From Polytrichum commune (taxonomy: Eukaryota; Streptophyta; Polytrichopsida; Polytrichales; Polytrichaceae): a stretch of DNA of 64,000 nucleotides. Below, in pieces: positions 50,664 through 63,133 of this stretch. Under the pieces are notes generated by a model, which worked only from the letters and a program-made list of their open reading frames with translations, was not told the DNA's origin and ran no database searches. The stretch covers positions 51,289,554-51,353,553 of the forward strand of contig OX485803.1 of assembly GCA_950295325.1 (NCBI GenBank), written 5' to 3'. Every line of letters starts with the position of its first letter. Position 1 is the stretch's first letter. The position numbers and the translations under genes were made by a program.

Positions 50664-53159
50664 TAAGCTCAAATTTAAACACAAGGCATAGATTAAAATG
50701 TATTAAGAAAGGGGTGTGATGTTGCATAGTCTTCTTGTGTGTTCATCCTTCTATGATCACCTAATAAGGTAGATGGATCTTAAATGGTTATTTTTTTCCT
50801 TTTTGCTATTAAATCCAACTCCAATTCTCATACTCTAAACATTGGTTGATCCACAAATGTGGATGGAGAAGCTAGGTTCAATCGCATTGTAATTCGGAGC
50901 TCTCTTTGAATTGATATGAATTTTCTACATGTGTTGGTCTCATTGACATCCCTTTTTGGTATGCATTCTTAGATTTACAACTAAAGTAACCGAATTAGGC
51001 CCATTTACCTTATGAAATGCTAGGTAAATTACCTTTAAGAATGATGGTAGTGTTAATATATTCCATTATATCATATTCGGACAACACTATTTCTTGCTTT
51101 ACTTTGATCGAAGAAACCAACACTAATTAAGCATTTCAATGTAGATGAAGGGAGTCCCTACAAAAACTAATAATCTCTAACTTGTGAGTTCATGTCAACT
51201 AAGTCCGCTATATTTATTAAAGCTTAGGTCTCTAATGCATAATTTATATCACATTAGGCATAGAAGTCTAAGATATATGTACACGCAAAATCAGCATTGA
51301 ACCTAAAACCAACACTATCTACCATAGTCACATGTTTGGGGACTTTCAAATATACGACAAGGATACATACTACAAGTGATAAGCAAGTTCAGGCCTTTAA
51401 TGTTGAAATAATATTTTTTTGAGACAACATGTGAAATATTATAGGGGTAACTTACCTCTAATTAGAAAACTCTATTATGGAATCAATTTGTGTCAGAGCT
51501 TCTGATCACACATAGTGTTGAATTTGGATATGCCTACCTTATGTCCTTTCATTTTCTATATTGATGTTTGGTCATCACGGAGGTCCATACGCATTAGGTG
51601 ATAGCTAAGCCAATGAACAGGGAGAACCGGCTGCTAGTTACATATGAACTGGTGGAGTTTGAGAAATAACCGATTGAAGTTCAAGACTTAAGGAGAATTA
51701 CTCATCATTTTAGAGGAACCTAAGGTACATACCTCCAATTAATAAAGGAAAGCGGAAAGATCACAATCTGTAACCGGTTGGACTTAGAAACACTAAAATA
51801 TTGACTGATTATGCCCAAACATCTCCCTTGACATTGAGTTAAGCTATGGAAATAATACTCCTCTGGTAAGATGAATTCACAAAAGTGCAGACTTGATTTC
51901 ATGATTTTACAAAGCTATAATGAAAGACCAACAAAAAAAATTGCATCAAGGCTAGAGGCTTCTAGGTAAACACAAAATAAAGAGGAACTAATGAACAACA
52001 AGAGGTCAAGAATGTGAAATGAGGAGGCGAGAAGTTGAAATATGAAAACCATAGTGTGAAAATATTTATGAAATTGGTTTAGAAGATTCATGAAGTTGCT
52101 AGAGGTAAAGGTCCACTATCATGAAATTGAGATGTGCCACATGTCAAATCGGTTCAAAAGAATCATGAACTAATTTAGAAGGTTCACAAAATTGGTAGAA
52201 TACTCGGGTAACATTGGTTGAAAGGTTCATGAACTAGTTGTGAAGTCATCTTACAAAGGAGTAGTTGGTAAAAAAAAAACAACAATGATGTCGATTAAAA
52301 ATAATTATAGCAACACATAACTCCAAGCAGTAACCCACACTAATAGGACACTAAGGTGTAGTCGTGGGAGCGATTAGAAGATTCTTTATACATGATGTAC
52401 CGTTCTTTGTGACTTATAGTTATACGGTTCATAAATTTGATTTTGTGAAGTTGTGAAATTGGGTACCAAATCATGAATTTATTCACACAACATATATTGA
52501 AAATCAGTTGAATGTTTAAGTTAAATTGATTGTCTATAGTGAACTTGGTTCATGATTCCAATAAAATTAGTGAAATCTATTGCTAAATTGGTTTGTAAAA
52601 TCATGAAATTGAGTTTTCACTTCTGTGCGTTCATCTTACCAAAGGAGTATGCACCTTGTTGAGACAAGCCCATGTTCCGACACAAAGGCTGCATTGCCCA
52701 TACCCTTTCATTGCTCACAAGGATGGATGAAGGTCAAAAAGTATCATCCACCTGTCCTCCTTCTCCTTCTTCTTTGTGGATAAATGTGTTTTCATCCTTG
52801 TGGCTCCTATCAAGCTCCAACATGAATGTAGTCATGATTATGACGTGTCTCATGGTTTTTTTGTGTATCTCATGATGTGTAATTTAAAGATAGAAAAGAA
52901 AATTACACATGACCATGAAGACAAAAGTCCCTCTCTATTTGCGAAATTACGTCGGGAGATTTTGTGGAACCTCTCCACTACACCGGTGCCACAACATGAC
53001 ATGAAGGTCATAAAGAAAGACCTAGCAAAGAAGCAAGGCATTGCTCCAACTCTTGAACAATTAGTGCATGTTCCATCTATCCATTTATATAGGCGACCCC
53101 ATAATTTTCTCACATACATTGGGATTATTCGGAGTAAATCTCATTTTAAAATTTAATTT
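50664..53159. other. Gene-poor AT-rich spacer
   Basis: A partial family A repeat lies at about 50935-51012 (GCATTCTTAGATTTACAACT, then GAATTAGGCCCATTTACC). A 126-codon frame at 52776-53156 contains a basic segment but no recognisable domain. It could be a decayed element or chance. Confidence 0.45.
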
Positions 53160-54880
53160 TGGTAAAAAGAAAACCATGACTTGATGTTGATTTGAAGCCG
53201 GAACAAACAAATAACCTTCGTGGAGTCCTACAGGAGGGAAGGGCAGAGCGATGAGGAAGCGGCGAGTGTAGGCTGCTGGAAACCTGTGAAGGTGAAACCC
53301 TGAAGGTTTGATAGGTCGTTTGGAAGTAGGGGGAGGGATGTACGAGTTGAAGCGGCAAAAAGTTGCTCCTTGAACTCCTTCCCCCATCCACCAACCTCCT
53401 CAAATCTTGAAAGGGCACCACAGGTTGTAGCCTGTCCACGGAACTCAAAATCGACTCAGTATAAAAGCCCCTCAAGCTCTCCCCAACAAACATCTCTCTT
53501 CAACAGATCTCGAAGCTCTCGACAGCAACTCCCAAGAACGATTCGTTGCTGCCTCCAACAGCCGATCTACGTTACCCAGCTGCCGATGCAGTAGAGATTG
53601 AGATGCCACTCCACTGGAGACGTCCTCGCAAATAGATCGTTGTCGAAGAAGCCCACCAGAGCCGTAGTTACGAAGAGCCGCTCCACCGAGGACTCCCCCT
53701 GCAGATCACTGTCCAAGACCCAGCCGTCCCTTAAGCTGCTACTCGACCAGAGACGGCCTTGCAGACAGAGCACGGAAGAAGAAACCCACCAGAGAAGCCA
53801 ACCAGAGAGTTACAGCTGCTGGAGCTCCGAAGAGCTGCTATACCAGAGACGACTAGAGAACGTTGTCGAAGAAACTAAGCCCACTAGAGAAACTCATCAC
53901 CAGCTGCTGCAAGATCACACCCAGTTGCAGCCGCGACTCACAACCCATATACGGATCCCAGATTTGCACCCAGCAGAGATTCGCACCTGCTCTACGCCAC
54001 CCACGCCGAAACCGCAATTGTTCGAAAAGTTGCTCGGAGTTGTGCTCACAATTAACATACAATACTGCCCGAAGGAGCTGCTCATAGGAGTTGTTCGAAG
54101 AAGCTGTTCAAAGGAGCGGCGAACATCCACACCGAAGGAGTTGACATCGACACCAAACTGACACCCATACCGAAGTACCGAACATCCACACCGAACTTCG
54201 AACATTCACACCGAAGGAGTTGTTCGGTGTTTGAATTGTAAGTTGTCGTTCCAAAAATCAAGGCACACAAACGCATACTTATTCATGCTCAGTTGCTCTT
54301 AGATACTGTAAAATTTCATTCTCCCTTTCATAAAACTCCGCAAAACCCTCTCGCTGCAAGGTTTTCAAAACTCCCTGTGCCGACCCATTGGTGTTTTTCT
54401 CAAAACACTTGTACCTGGAATTCACTGATCCAGTTACAAATATCCGATCCACAATAATCCTGGGAGCTGATCTATAGCATCCTGGCAGCAATCTGTAGTA
54501 AGTGACTATCTACCGGACTAAACTGACTGAGTGCTACAAACAATCGGATAGTTGAGTAGGTCATCGAATGAGATCCTAACTGTCTGCAAGTCCAACCAGT
54601 TACATTACGAGAACTGGAGATAAACACCAGAAGCCATTTAAGACGAAGGTGCTGGAAGCTGAGATAAGGTACTGGAAGCTACAACCCACCTAGGAGCTAT
54701 TGGAGAGCTAACCGAATTTGGAGCGGCTGGAGCTACTGGAGCTACGAGCAATTCAACGTGTTGGAGGGCCATTGTGTGACGAAATCCTATCCAAGTAAGA
54801 CTCCTAACCACCCATTGCACATAGATTTAGATGCACACACATAACAAGTAGTCACATAGCAATTCCTTTTGTCAAGATAG
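53160..54880. repeat. Diverged tandem-repeat segment of unknown origin
   Basis: More GC-rich than its surroundings. At about 53600-53900, blocks like TCGAAGAAGCCCACCAGAG recur three or four times at 85-115 bp spacing. At about 54117-54225, ACATCCACACCGAA-type blocks recur. A 187-codon open frame (53598-54161) follows this periodicity and has no family resemblance. It may be the leader of a retroelement, possibly the LINE downstream, but no LTR or PBS was recognised. Confidence 0.4.
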
Positions 54881-55394
54881 GAGGTAGAATGAAGGTTGCA
54901 TATGCAACCATCTTTGCTTTTGTATTATGGCTCATAGTAGCCTCCTCATATTGGAAATCCTCTCACCGTGTCTCCTCTCACATTTTTTGGATAGGGTATT
55001 CAAGTTGTTGCTATGAAAATATACATGAACACAAACCAACATCTAAAGTAGTACCACCATGTTTTTATGCCTCTCCATATTGGAACCTTATGTATCTCAT
55101 CAAACACCCACACACCTTGAACACCTAACACAACAATACACTAATCTAGAATATAAAAACTCAAAATTGTTGCATGTTTGGCTTGCTAATAGTTGTTGCT
55201 ACAAAACCAATAAACCAAATAATAGTAAATTATACGAAAAAAAATCAAAACACTTCTTCCCAAAAACCAATATCCAATTTGGCCCACAACTTAATTTGTG
55301 GAATGGATTTGACATAGGGATGATAAGAAGTAAGGACTTAGATAACCCTCTACAAAAACCATGCCACTCATTTGAACATTGTACTTGTCACAGA

Positions 55395-57019
55395 ATGTCT
55401 ACATCCACCAATGTTACGGCCGCCACTAGGAAACTATTTGAGCAAAATGTTGATATGATAGATTCATTAGCAAATGGTCAAAAAAGACAAGTCGGTGTTA
55501 TGATTGTGTCTAGCCAAAAGAAAGCAAAGGGCAAAGAAGTTGTATCCCAACGTCCCCTCTTTTGGTTGGGATATCATGCGATGAATGCAATTGCATGTGA
55601 AAATGGTGATGCATTAGAACCAACATATTCGGTTAGCGAACTTGTTAAATTTGGAATGGAACATGCTGAGGCATTAGAACATCTAGAAGCGGTCCCTTCC
55701 TTCCCATACATCCCCCAAGAGGCTTGGCCTTCCAAAAGGATGAATGATAAAGAAGGTGGGCACTTCAATCTCATTCAAGTACCCTTCGATGTAGAAGTGG
55801 ATGAGGTGGGGTTTTCTCTTTACTACCAAGTAGCCATAACCTTTGAGCTTTGTGATCGAAACTTGTCACGTGATGAAATATATGAAAAAACGGAAGCAAG
55901 GTTAAAAGCTATGAACATCGAACTAGGAGAGATCCTATGAGAACCTATAGCCATCATTTGCTTCCATGGTTCTAAGAGGTGGAGTGGTACAATCAAACTC
56001 CACCTCAAGAATCCAATGAAAGATGCCAATGACCTCCTACACGGCAATAGGTCATTTATCCTTAAGTTGGATAATATAACCTATTGTAGAGGAAAAACAT
56101 TCAAATCATTTGATTCTATAGCCATCGCAAGCTTGCTCTTGGTCAAAATCTCTAGCCCAACACTCAAGGATAGAAAATGATTCCAATTGCATAAAGAAAT
56201 TGTCAAAGATGACTTCAAACGAGGGTATGAATTCGAAGTTACCAATGTGCAAAAGAATGATAGTGCGAATTTGTATGGATAAAAACCCCATCTCCAGACC
56301 AAACAAAGAAAGTTAAAACCTTCAAAGTTTCATTCTTTAATGAAATTATGGAAGTACAATTTACTAGTATGGAGAAACCCTCCGAGGATGACAAGGCCAA
56401 AAAGAATGCGGTAGTTTTGATTACAAAGAACTTAAGAAAAACCAAAGCTACCGCCGCCCTAGAAGAAGGGATAAAGAAACTCTTTGAAGAAGGAAATATA
56501 GTGGGCATTTTCTTTCGATTAGAAAAAGGGAAGCATATGGGGTCATGCAATGTGCAATGTCTAAATGCAGCCGTCTATAAAAAATATGTAAAACAAAATC
56601 ACTCAATTCTCGGTAAATACATAGAATTTTCACCTCACCCAAAAAGTTTGGACGGAAGTGACACCCCCTCCGCAACAAAGCTTGCTAGGCTAGGCTTTGC
56701 TGATGTCAACACCGCACTAGCCAACACGATTCAAGCATTAGAGAATGCTCCATCTAAAGGTTACACGAAGGCAGATTTGAGCAACATGGTAGAAGAGGCG
56801 ATCCACAAAGGGGCTGTGGAAATTCGAAAAGAAATGAGCATCCTCAAAGAAGAAATTGTAGAAGAAGCAAAAATATATGCGGACAAAGTTCAAGCAAACT
56901 CAAACCGAAACTCAAAAATACAAATCGCACTCCTCCAAAAACAAATGCACATCACCTTGGAAAGCCTTCAAGCCGACCACCCCGACACCCCCGAAATTGA
57001 AAATCAAATGGATATGTAA
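55395..57019 (+). pseudogene. LINE ORF1 (RRM-like, coiled coil), disrupted
   Basis: Begins at ATG 55395 (MSTSTNVTAATRK). In-frame TGA codons occur at 55938-55940 and 56178-56180 with matching frame continuing after each, then a frameshift near 56265-56275 moves into the frame of 56348-57019. The last part has an RRM-like pattern (AVVLITKNL; later NIVGIFF, CNVQCLNAAVYKKY) followed by a charged helical tail, probably a trimerising coiled coil. LINE ORF1 proteins bind the element's RNA as a chaperone. No CCHC knuckle is seen. Both nonsense codons could come from CGA by C-to-T change. Confidence 0.7.
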
Positions 57020-57797
57020 AACTAGCTTTGACATATGTAGCTATAGAAACACATATTATAAAAGTATATTTATATACAAAAATAAATAAACAACAAAACA
57101 AATATTATAAATATTATTAAATACTATACACAAAATATATAAACACCACTTTAATAAAACTAAAATAAACAAAGTATATATCGATACTCAAACAAAACAA
57201 CAAATAAATAACATACAAATTAAAACCAAATCAATACTTCTATCCAAATACATCAAAAGCAATAAATATACAAGCAATAAACCCCTATACAAACAAACCT
57301 ACAAATAAACCTACACTACAATAAAAAAAAACAAAACATAATCAAAACACTATGTAATATACACAAATTAATAGTAAAATTTACAATCAAAACCAAAGAC
57401 CAAATATTAAACCATTCTCCTAACATACGGGAAAAACAACATTACACATTAAACCATACACAAGAACAATTCACATACCTTAATCTACACCTTGCAAAAC
57501 CCCCTATAATATGGCACACACAACACCAAACGGGCTCGGCCTATCGGCCTCACCACAAAACCAAACAAATTTTTTTTTCACACTACCACACATTTCAACA
57601 AACTTTTAATACAATCACACGGACTATACACAAACAAACTAAATTCACACACTACCTCCCTAAACAATCTAAAAAAAATACTTGCCCTACCTAATATATT
57701 CACTACAAGTAAATATACACTAATAAAATACTATAAAATAAACAAACAAAAACCAAAAGTAAAACAATGCCTAGGATATCACTTTATTAATCAATTA
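57020..57797. other. LINE inter-ORF region, AT-rich and G-poor
   Basis: Very few G on this strand, with no open frame of note. A short GGCC palindrome lies near 57535-57550. This is probably inter-ORF spacer plus the decayed N-terminus of ORF2. Confidence 0.45.
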
Positions 57798-57839
57798 GCA
57801 TTATTGTGTTGTGGAGACATTGAACCTCACCCCGGCCCA
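57798..57839 (+). other. 2A-like ribosome-skipping motif at the head of LINE ORF2
   Basis: The frame reads ALLCCGDIEPHPGP, ending at 57839. The 2A consensus is D(V/I)ExNPGP preceded by a leucine-rich stretch; here N is replaced by H. 2A-like sequences at LINE ORF starts are known from trypanosome and animal elements. Position (between ORF1 and the endonuclease) and context fit; activity with H at this site is doubtful. Confidence 0.65.
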
Positions 57840-58502
57840 ATGCCTAATATATACTACAAAATCACCCAACTGCTTATAAAATACGATATTCAATCTACTT
57901 TATACCTAGCATTATAAACTACAACCAGAATACCAACACCTAGCCACTAACTTCAAACCACTATTCCAAAATATACATCCCCTTCACGAACAAGTTGCAT
58001 CCTCACTCCCATACTTACACAACAAAATACAACAAAATACAACAAAATACCAACCACCCACCCCCTAGACTAATATAAGCCCTAATTGTAACAATTAGCC
58101 CCTCCACCAAAGATTGCAATGCATACTTACAACAACAACCAACGCCTAATTGGGCCGCACAAAATATTAGAAAAAATGGCAAATTTACCTAATCCGCTAG
58201 AAAGACACGTTGAAACCCCGCACCCATATACACAACTCATGTTTACATATCAAGACAAAATATCTCCCCCAAACACAATACACCATCAACTATATGCCTA
58301 TATACACCGACACATCATACCACCCAATCTTCAGGACCTACATGACACATTCCCATACCTACCCCCAACAATTACTTATAGAAGCACTAAGATGCACAAA
58401 ACCTATCATTGAATACACACACCCTACCCCCCCCCCCCGACACTACACAACCAAATACTGTCACATAGACCAACAACACCCACAAGCCAAGAAGCATACA
58501 TC
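57840..58502 (+). other. LINE ORF2 N-terminal region, degenerate
   Basis: Follows the 2A-like motif and precedes the endonuclease. Multiple stops in all frames; three tandem ACAAAATACA units lie near 58018-58050, and a 12-C run at 58427-58438. Proline/threonine/histidine-rich fragments show no domain. Confidence 0.4.
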
Positions 58503-59254
58503 ATAACGTGGATTGCCACGTCACTCAACACGGCAATGTCATGCCTCCACGAACTACTAACCCACTACCAATACACTCCAACAGCCATAACTATACAAGA
58601 AACCAAACTTACTGCCACAAAATCCACAAAATCCACCAAATACATACAAAACATCTTCCCACAGTACAAACTTTTCTTCAACAATACGCACAACATCACA
58701 CGTACTATACGTCAAAGAATAACACATAGGAGCTACAGAGGCGGTTTACTCACTCTCATCCATAATAACCATGCGTACCCTGGTAACCTATCCAAAATAC
58801 CTACTCCTACAGACATATCACATTTTCTTCAGATAATTCGTATAGCTAACCAACCCCTCAAACCATGGCTATTAATAAACATATATATGCCATCCCACGA
58901 TGAAGATCTACCCCTCATCCCCACCATACAAACCACCATAGTTGAACAAATTAATGCACACCCCAACCACACCTATGTGTTATGTGGCGATTTTAACCGT
59001 GACATAACGCTCATAGGAAGACAAAACGACCAACAAACTACACCACCCCAAACAGAAGATTATCAATGGAGGGTATTTACAGACAACTTAGATCTAATAT
59101 ACGTTACAATAAATTCCACATTCTCAAGACAAGGAGGAAACAACTACACACACAATAGCCTAATAGATGGCTTCTTCATAAAACCCTAAACAATAACCAA
59201 TATAGATCAACCACAAACCAAGATATAAACCTCAACTCCGACCACATACCCGTA
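58503..59254 (+). pseudogene. LINE ORF2: APE-type endonuclease domain
   Basis: Motifs in order: TWIATSLNTA (usual TWN...L, with N replaced), QETKLT with the catalytic glutamate, LLINIYMPSH, CGDFN with catalytic D and N, SLIDGFF, and SDHIPV with the catalytic D-H pair. The frame changes between 59189 and 59228 and a TAA follows at 59255. Family role: nicks the target DNA to prime reverse transcription. Replacement of the first Asn together with the lesions argues against activity. Confidence 0.82.
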
Positions 59255-61147
59255 TAATTACATATCCCACCTAATACACTAATAGCCAGAATACCATTAC
59301 CCAAACCGGAACCACCCCCAAGAATACTCAACCCCATACCAAAGTCAAATCTAAAAAACTTTCACGTGCAGTTCTTCAAGACCAATTCAATCCAAATAAA
59401 CGAACTTACACAATTGCTTGAAACTAATACAACCTTAACAACAACACAATGGCAAATGGTATGTGAATCATTCGAAACCCTCGTCAATAACATCTCTAAT
59501 ATAGTACTAGAAACATGCAGTGTACCACCAATTCCGAACTTACCAAACAACATTGCTAAACAAGGAGGCTACTTTTCAAAGAAACTCCAAAAACAATGGA
59601 AAAAACACTTATCCACATACCACCTTACCCGGAAAATAATATACATTACAAAAATAAACCCGAATTGGCGAGACCACTCCATCATTCAACAAATTAATAA
59701 CCACACGCATAGCACCCTCCCAAAACCCCCAATACACCCTCTACCACACAATACATGGATAGAAGATCTAGCCAACAAGGCAAAAATAGCTAAAAAAGAA
59801 GCTCGCAAAATCACAATGGAATATTCATTAAAATAAATAAAAAAACCATATCCAAATACCAACAACTATATGACAAAAACCCCAAAAAAATCAACAAAAA
59901 GGTTTTCAAAGAAAACGAATCACCCCCACTAGACTGCATTATAGATAGATATAATAACATCCTCACCAACCCAGAAGACATCGCCAAAGAAATTCACACC
60001 CAACAATCTATCATTAACAAACCTACAGTTCCCATATGCCACTACCAACCTGATCACCCACAATACTGCACGTGTGGGGTTAGGCAATACCCATGGCATG
60101 ACCTAGACGGATATACTATCGAAAAAAGAGGTGAACCAAATGTTCCCTTACACACATACCTAGACCAAGAAACATACGACATGTGTCTCCGAAATCTAGC
60201 AAACGGAAAAATCCCAGGGCCAGACAAAATCCCTAATGCCATATTAAAGTCCATGCCTTCACGCTTCCATACACTCCTATTTCTCTTCTTTACCCATTGC
60301 CATAAATAAAAACGCATCCCGACATCTTGGAAAACAAGTCTTACCATACTACTGTATAAGAAAAACAATCCATATTGCCTCAACAACCACAGACCAATTG
60401 CTCTTGCCAACACAATATACAAATTCTTTACTAGCACACTCACTAGCATCCTCGCCACGTATGGAGAAAGACATCAAATCCTACATGACAGCCCATATTT
60501 GTTTATTATTTTTCTAAAACCCCTCTTACGGTGGCTACAAAGGGGAAACTATGGATATACCTTCAAAACCTCTACCACTAAGTTGAACTCCGCAGCATAT
60601 GCCGATGACTTAGCCGTCCTAGCCAACAAAGTAACATCCTTACAATTACAACTAGACAAACTAGACAAGTTTTGCGAATGGGCAGGAATGGACCTAGGTA
60701 TACCAAATGCGCGATCACTGGATGCCCCAACAAGTCAAAACTAAATCCACAAGTCTTCAAAACACATTTACAAGAAGCAAATATAAATTTCAGACAACAA
60801 CCAATACCCATACTTAGCCAACACGAACCATATGTATATCTTAAAATTAACCTAGTTCCTTCATTACAGTGGAAAACACAAATGCACATCACCACGGATA
60901 AATTAACCAAACAAAGCAAACTCTTAATAATATGCCCAGCGACTATGAAGCAAAAAATAAAAATGGTCGATACAATCATAAGAGCTGGCATGGTATTGCC
61001 TACAGCTTCTATGCCGTACCGTACTCTCTTCCGGCCATTAAAAAACTAGACAAGAAAATCATCGCCCTACACAAAATTATATGTGGTTTACCAAAATGTA
61101 TATCAAACGCCGTCACACAACTATCACACGACATGTTCGGGACATAA
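59255..61147 (+). pseudogene. LINE ORF2: reverse transcriptase with internal deletion
   Basis: Recognisable blocks: GKIPGPDKIPNAILK, SWKTSLTILLYKK, NHRPIALANTIYKFF, then LFIIFLKPLLRWL, AAYADDLAVLA (YADD at 60598-60609) and LLRTLFRPLK/SFYAVPYSLP thumb-like sequence. Between ATYGERHQILHDS and LFIIF (junction near 60490-60500) the family's QxGF and AFxD blocks, roughly 100 residues, are absent, so the first catalytic Asp is missing. TAA stops at 59255 and 60307, and frame changes near 59840, 60690 and 61000. A further TAA at 61145 ends this segment. Confidence 0.8.
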
Positions 61148-61312
61148 GCCTTTTTATTAAAAAAAGCATACATAACATGTATAGGAGAACAACTCATAAA
61201 TGCCCTAAACGACAAAGGGAGGCTCGGTAGAATATACAAAGGATTAATACAACACATACTTGCCAAACACGGAGGAGCCCAAAACCTAACACGTCTCTCA
61301 CCTCATGACTGT

Positions 61313-62824
61313 ATGCGATCACCAATTACAAGATCCCTATTTCTACTGAAAAAAAAAACAAGTGGAACCCACCTCAAAAGTACACAAGGAAACTTCTCTC
61401 TCACCCCTACACCACTAGAAACACAATGGATGTTACAAGCAAGAAACACTCCAACACTTACCCCCGAACTATCACTAAAATACCTTCACAAATTAATATT
61501 ACATAACATATATGAAATAAAACATATCACATGCTCCAATGGAACACACCTAATGAATAACGAAGAATTTAAAAGTCACTACAATAAACCCACTAAATTA
61601 GAGAAAATTGCACTAGAACATGCCAGAAAACTATTTTGTAAGCCAACATGTTTTACCCCATGCACACGACAATGCTCAACACATACGACACCAAACACCC
61701 TAAAAGATGAATATAAAATAATAAACCATAACATACCCCTGAACCCCCAAAGACACCATACTTATGTACCACCTTCAATAATGGAAGAATACCCAAAACC
61801 ACCCCCTTACATACTCAAAGACCCAACACACTTCCCGATATACAAAATAAAAAATGACCACCCATGCGCATACACGGACAAGTACAAAATCAAGAAAAAA
61901 TACACATCTTACCTGTGCCAATGGACACTCCCAAACGATATAATCTATGATAAATGGCTACCCCAAAAAGAATTGTTCCCTTGGAACAACCAAGACGCCA
62001 TAAACCACAACACTATGCTATTAACACAACACTATACCCGAAAACAACACCAACATTTTACTAACATCCTCAATACAAACTTCAACCACGAACAAATGAG
62101 AGACACCAGATATATCCTCCCACCACAAACCATACCCTTATGCCACATACACATCAACGAATGTAACCCAGAGGACGATATTGCAAGCACAGAGTATACT
62201 ATCCAAACCCAACATGACACTGCACACATCTACGACAACACCGGACGCCACTTAATTACCATCCCGAAAACAAGATTAAACTGGCAGTGGGACCAATATC
62301 ACTCAGCACTAAACACACCATACAACCTAGAACCACCCACTCAATCATTCGAAACAAAAGTAACATGGCTATACCAAAGGTATAAATACAAAACCCCCAA
62401 AAATGACCCTCTTAAATTCTCCCAATACACACTCCCAAATGCCATCCTTGAAAACTTCATAAACACATTCGAAATAACACACTCATATTTCTCGTCACCA
62501 GTAACATGCCCCACTACACTCAGACAATTCCACTCCCCATTTCCTAGGGATGCAATATTTGGATCAACTGGAAAGGCATTCCAACATAAATGGCATGGAA
62601 ATGGCTATGCACATCCACACACGAATACCGAAACTCAACAAGCCCTCCACTGGGCCCGCCTCGCAGCCGAAAATGATTCCAACTCTGTCACAATACTAGT
62701 AATGCCAGACGAAAATTGGTATCACAATCCTAACCCCCATAATGGACCCTTCCCAAACTCACATATCATAACTCACTTCAAAGCCGACACCATCACATAC
62801 GAAGAACCAACAATTCCCCCATAA
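61313..62824 (+). pseudogene. LINE ORF2 linker: chromo-like patch and Dam-methyltransferase-like domain
   Basis: A 503-codon open stretch in the same frame as the preceding RT tail, so part of ORF2 between RT and RNase H. Around residues 190-220 is a Y-L-C-Q-W...KW pattern, weakly chromodomain-like. Residues about 375-503 show SYFSSPV, RDAIFGS.G.AF, W.GNGYAHPH (433-436), ALHWARLAA, VTILVMPD.NWY and F.ADTITYEEPTIP. This order resembles phage/DIRS Dam-type adenine methyltransferases (W.G..fvNPPy...A..W...vvlv P...W), but the catalytic NPPY position reads AHPH, so catalysis is unlikely in this copy. The assignment is inference from pattern only. Confidence 0.5.
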
Positions 62825-63133
62825 CTACGTACAGAATCTAGAACAGAAACCCACGCTATACAAATAATATGCATACATCACAAAAACACACCCATAGGAA
62901 CAGATACCTTTACCCAACAAATGAATGATACTGCCAACACACTACAGATCCCTGAAATGGTATGTCAAATTGCTCCACCAACACCACCATACACACCAGT
63001 AAACCGCAATAAAAAAATGGGCCAAACTCACCTATCCACCTCCACCTACCCCGCCAACCACACAAATACCAACCAACCTATGGAACATCAACCCGATACA
63101 ATGCCTACCGCTTAAATACCCGCCTCAATTCTG

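Noticed and set aside
53598-54161. 187-codon open frame as a gene
   Set aside because: Lies within diverged tandem repeats, low-complexity composition, no domain or splice logic.
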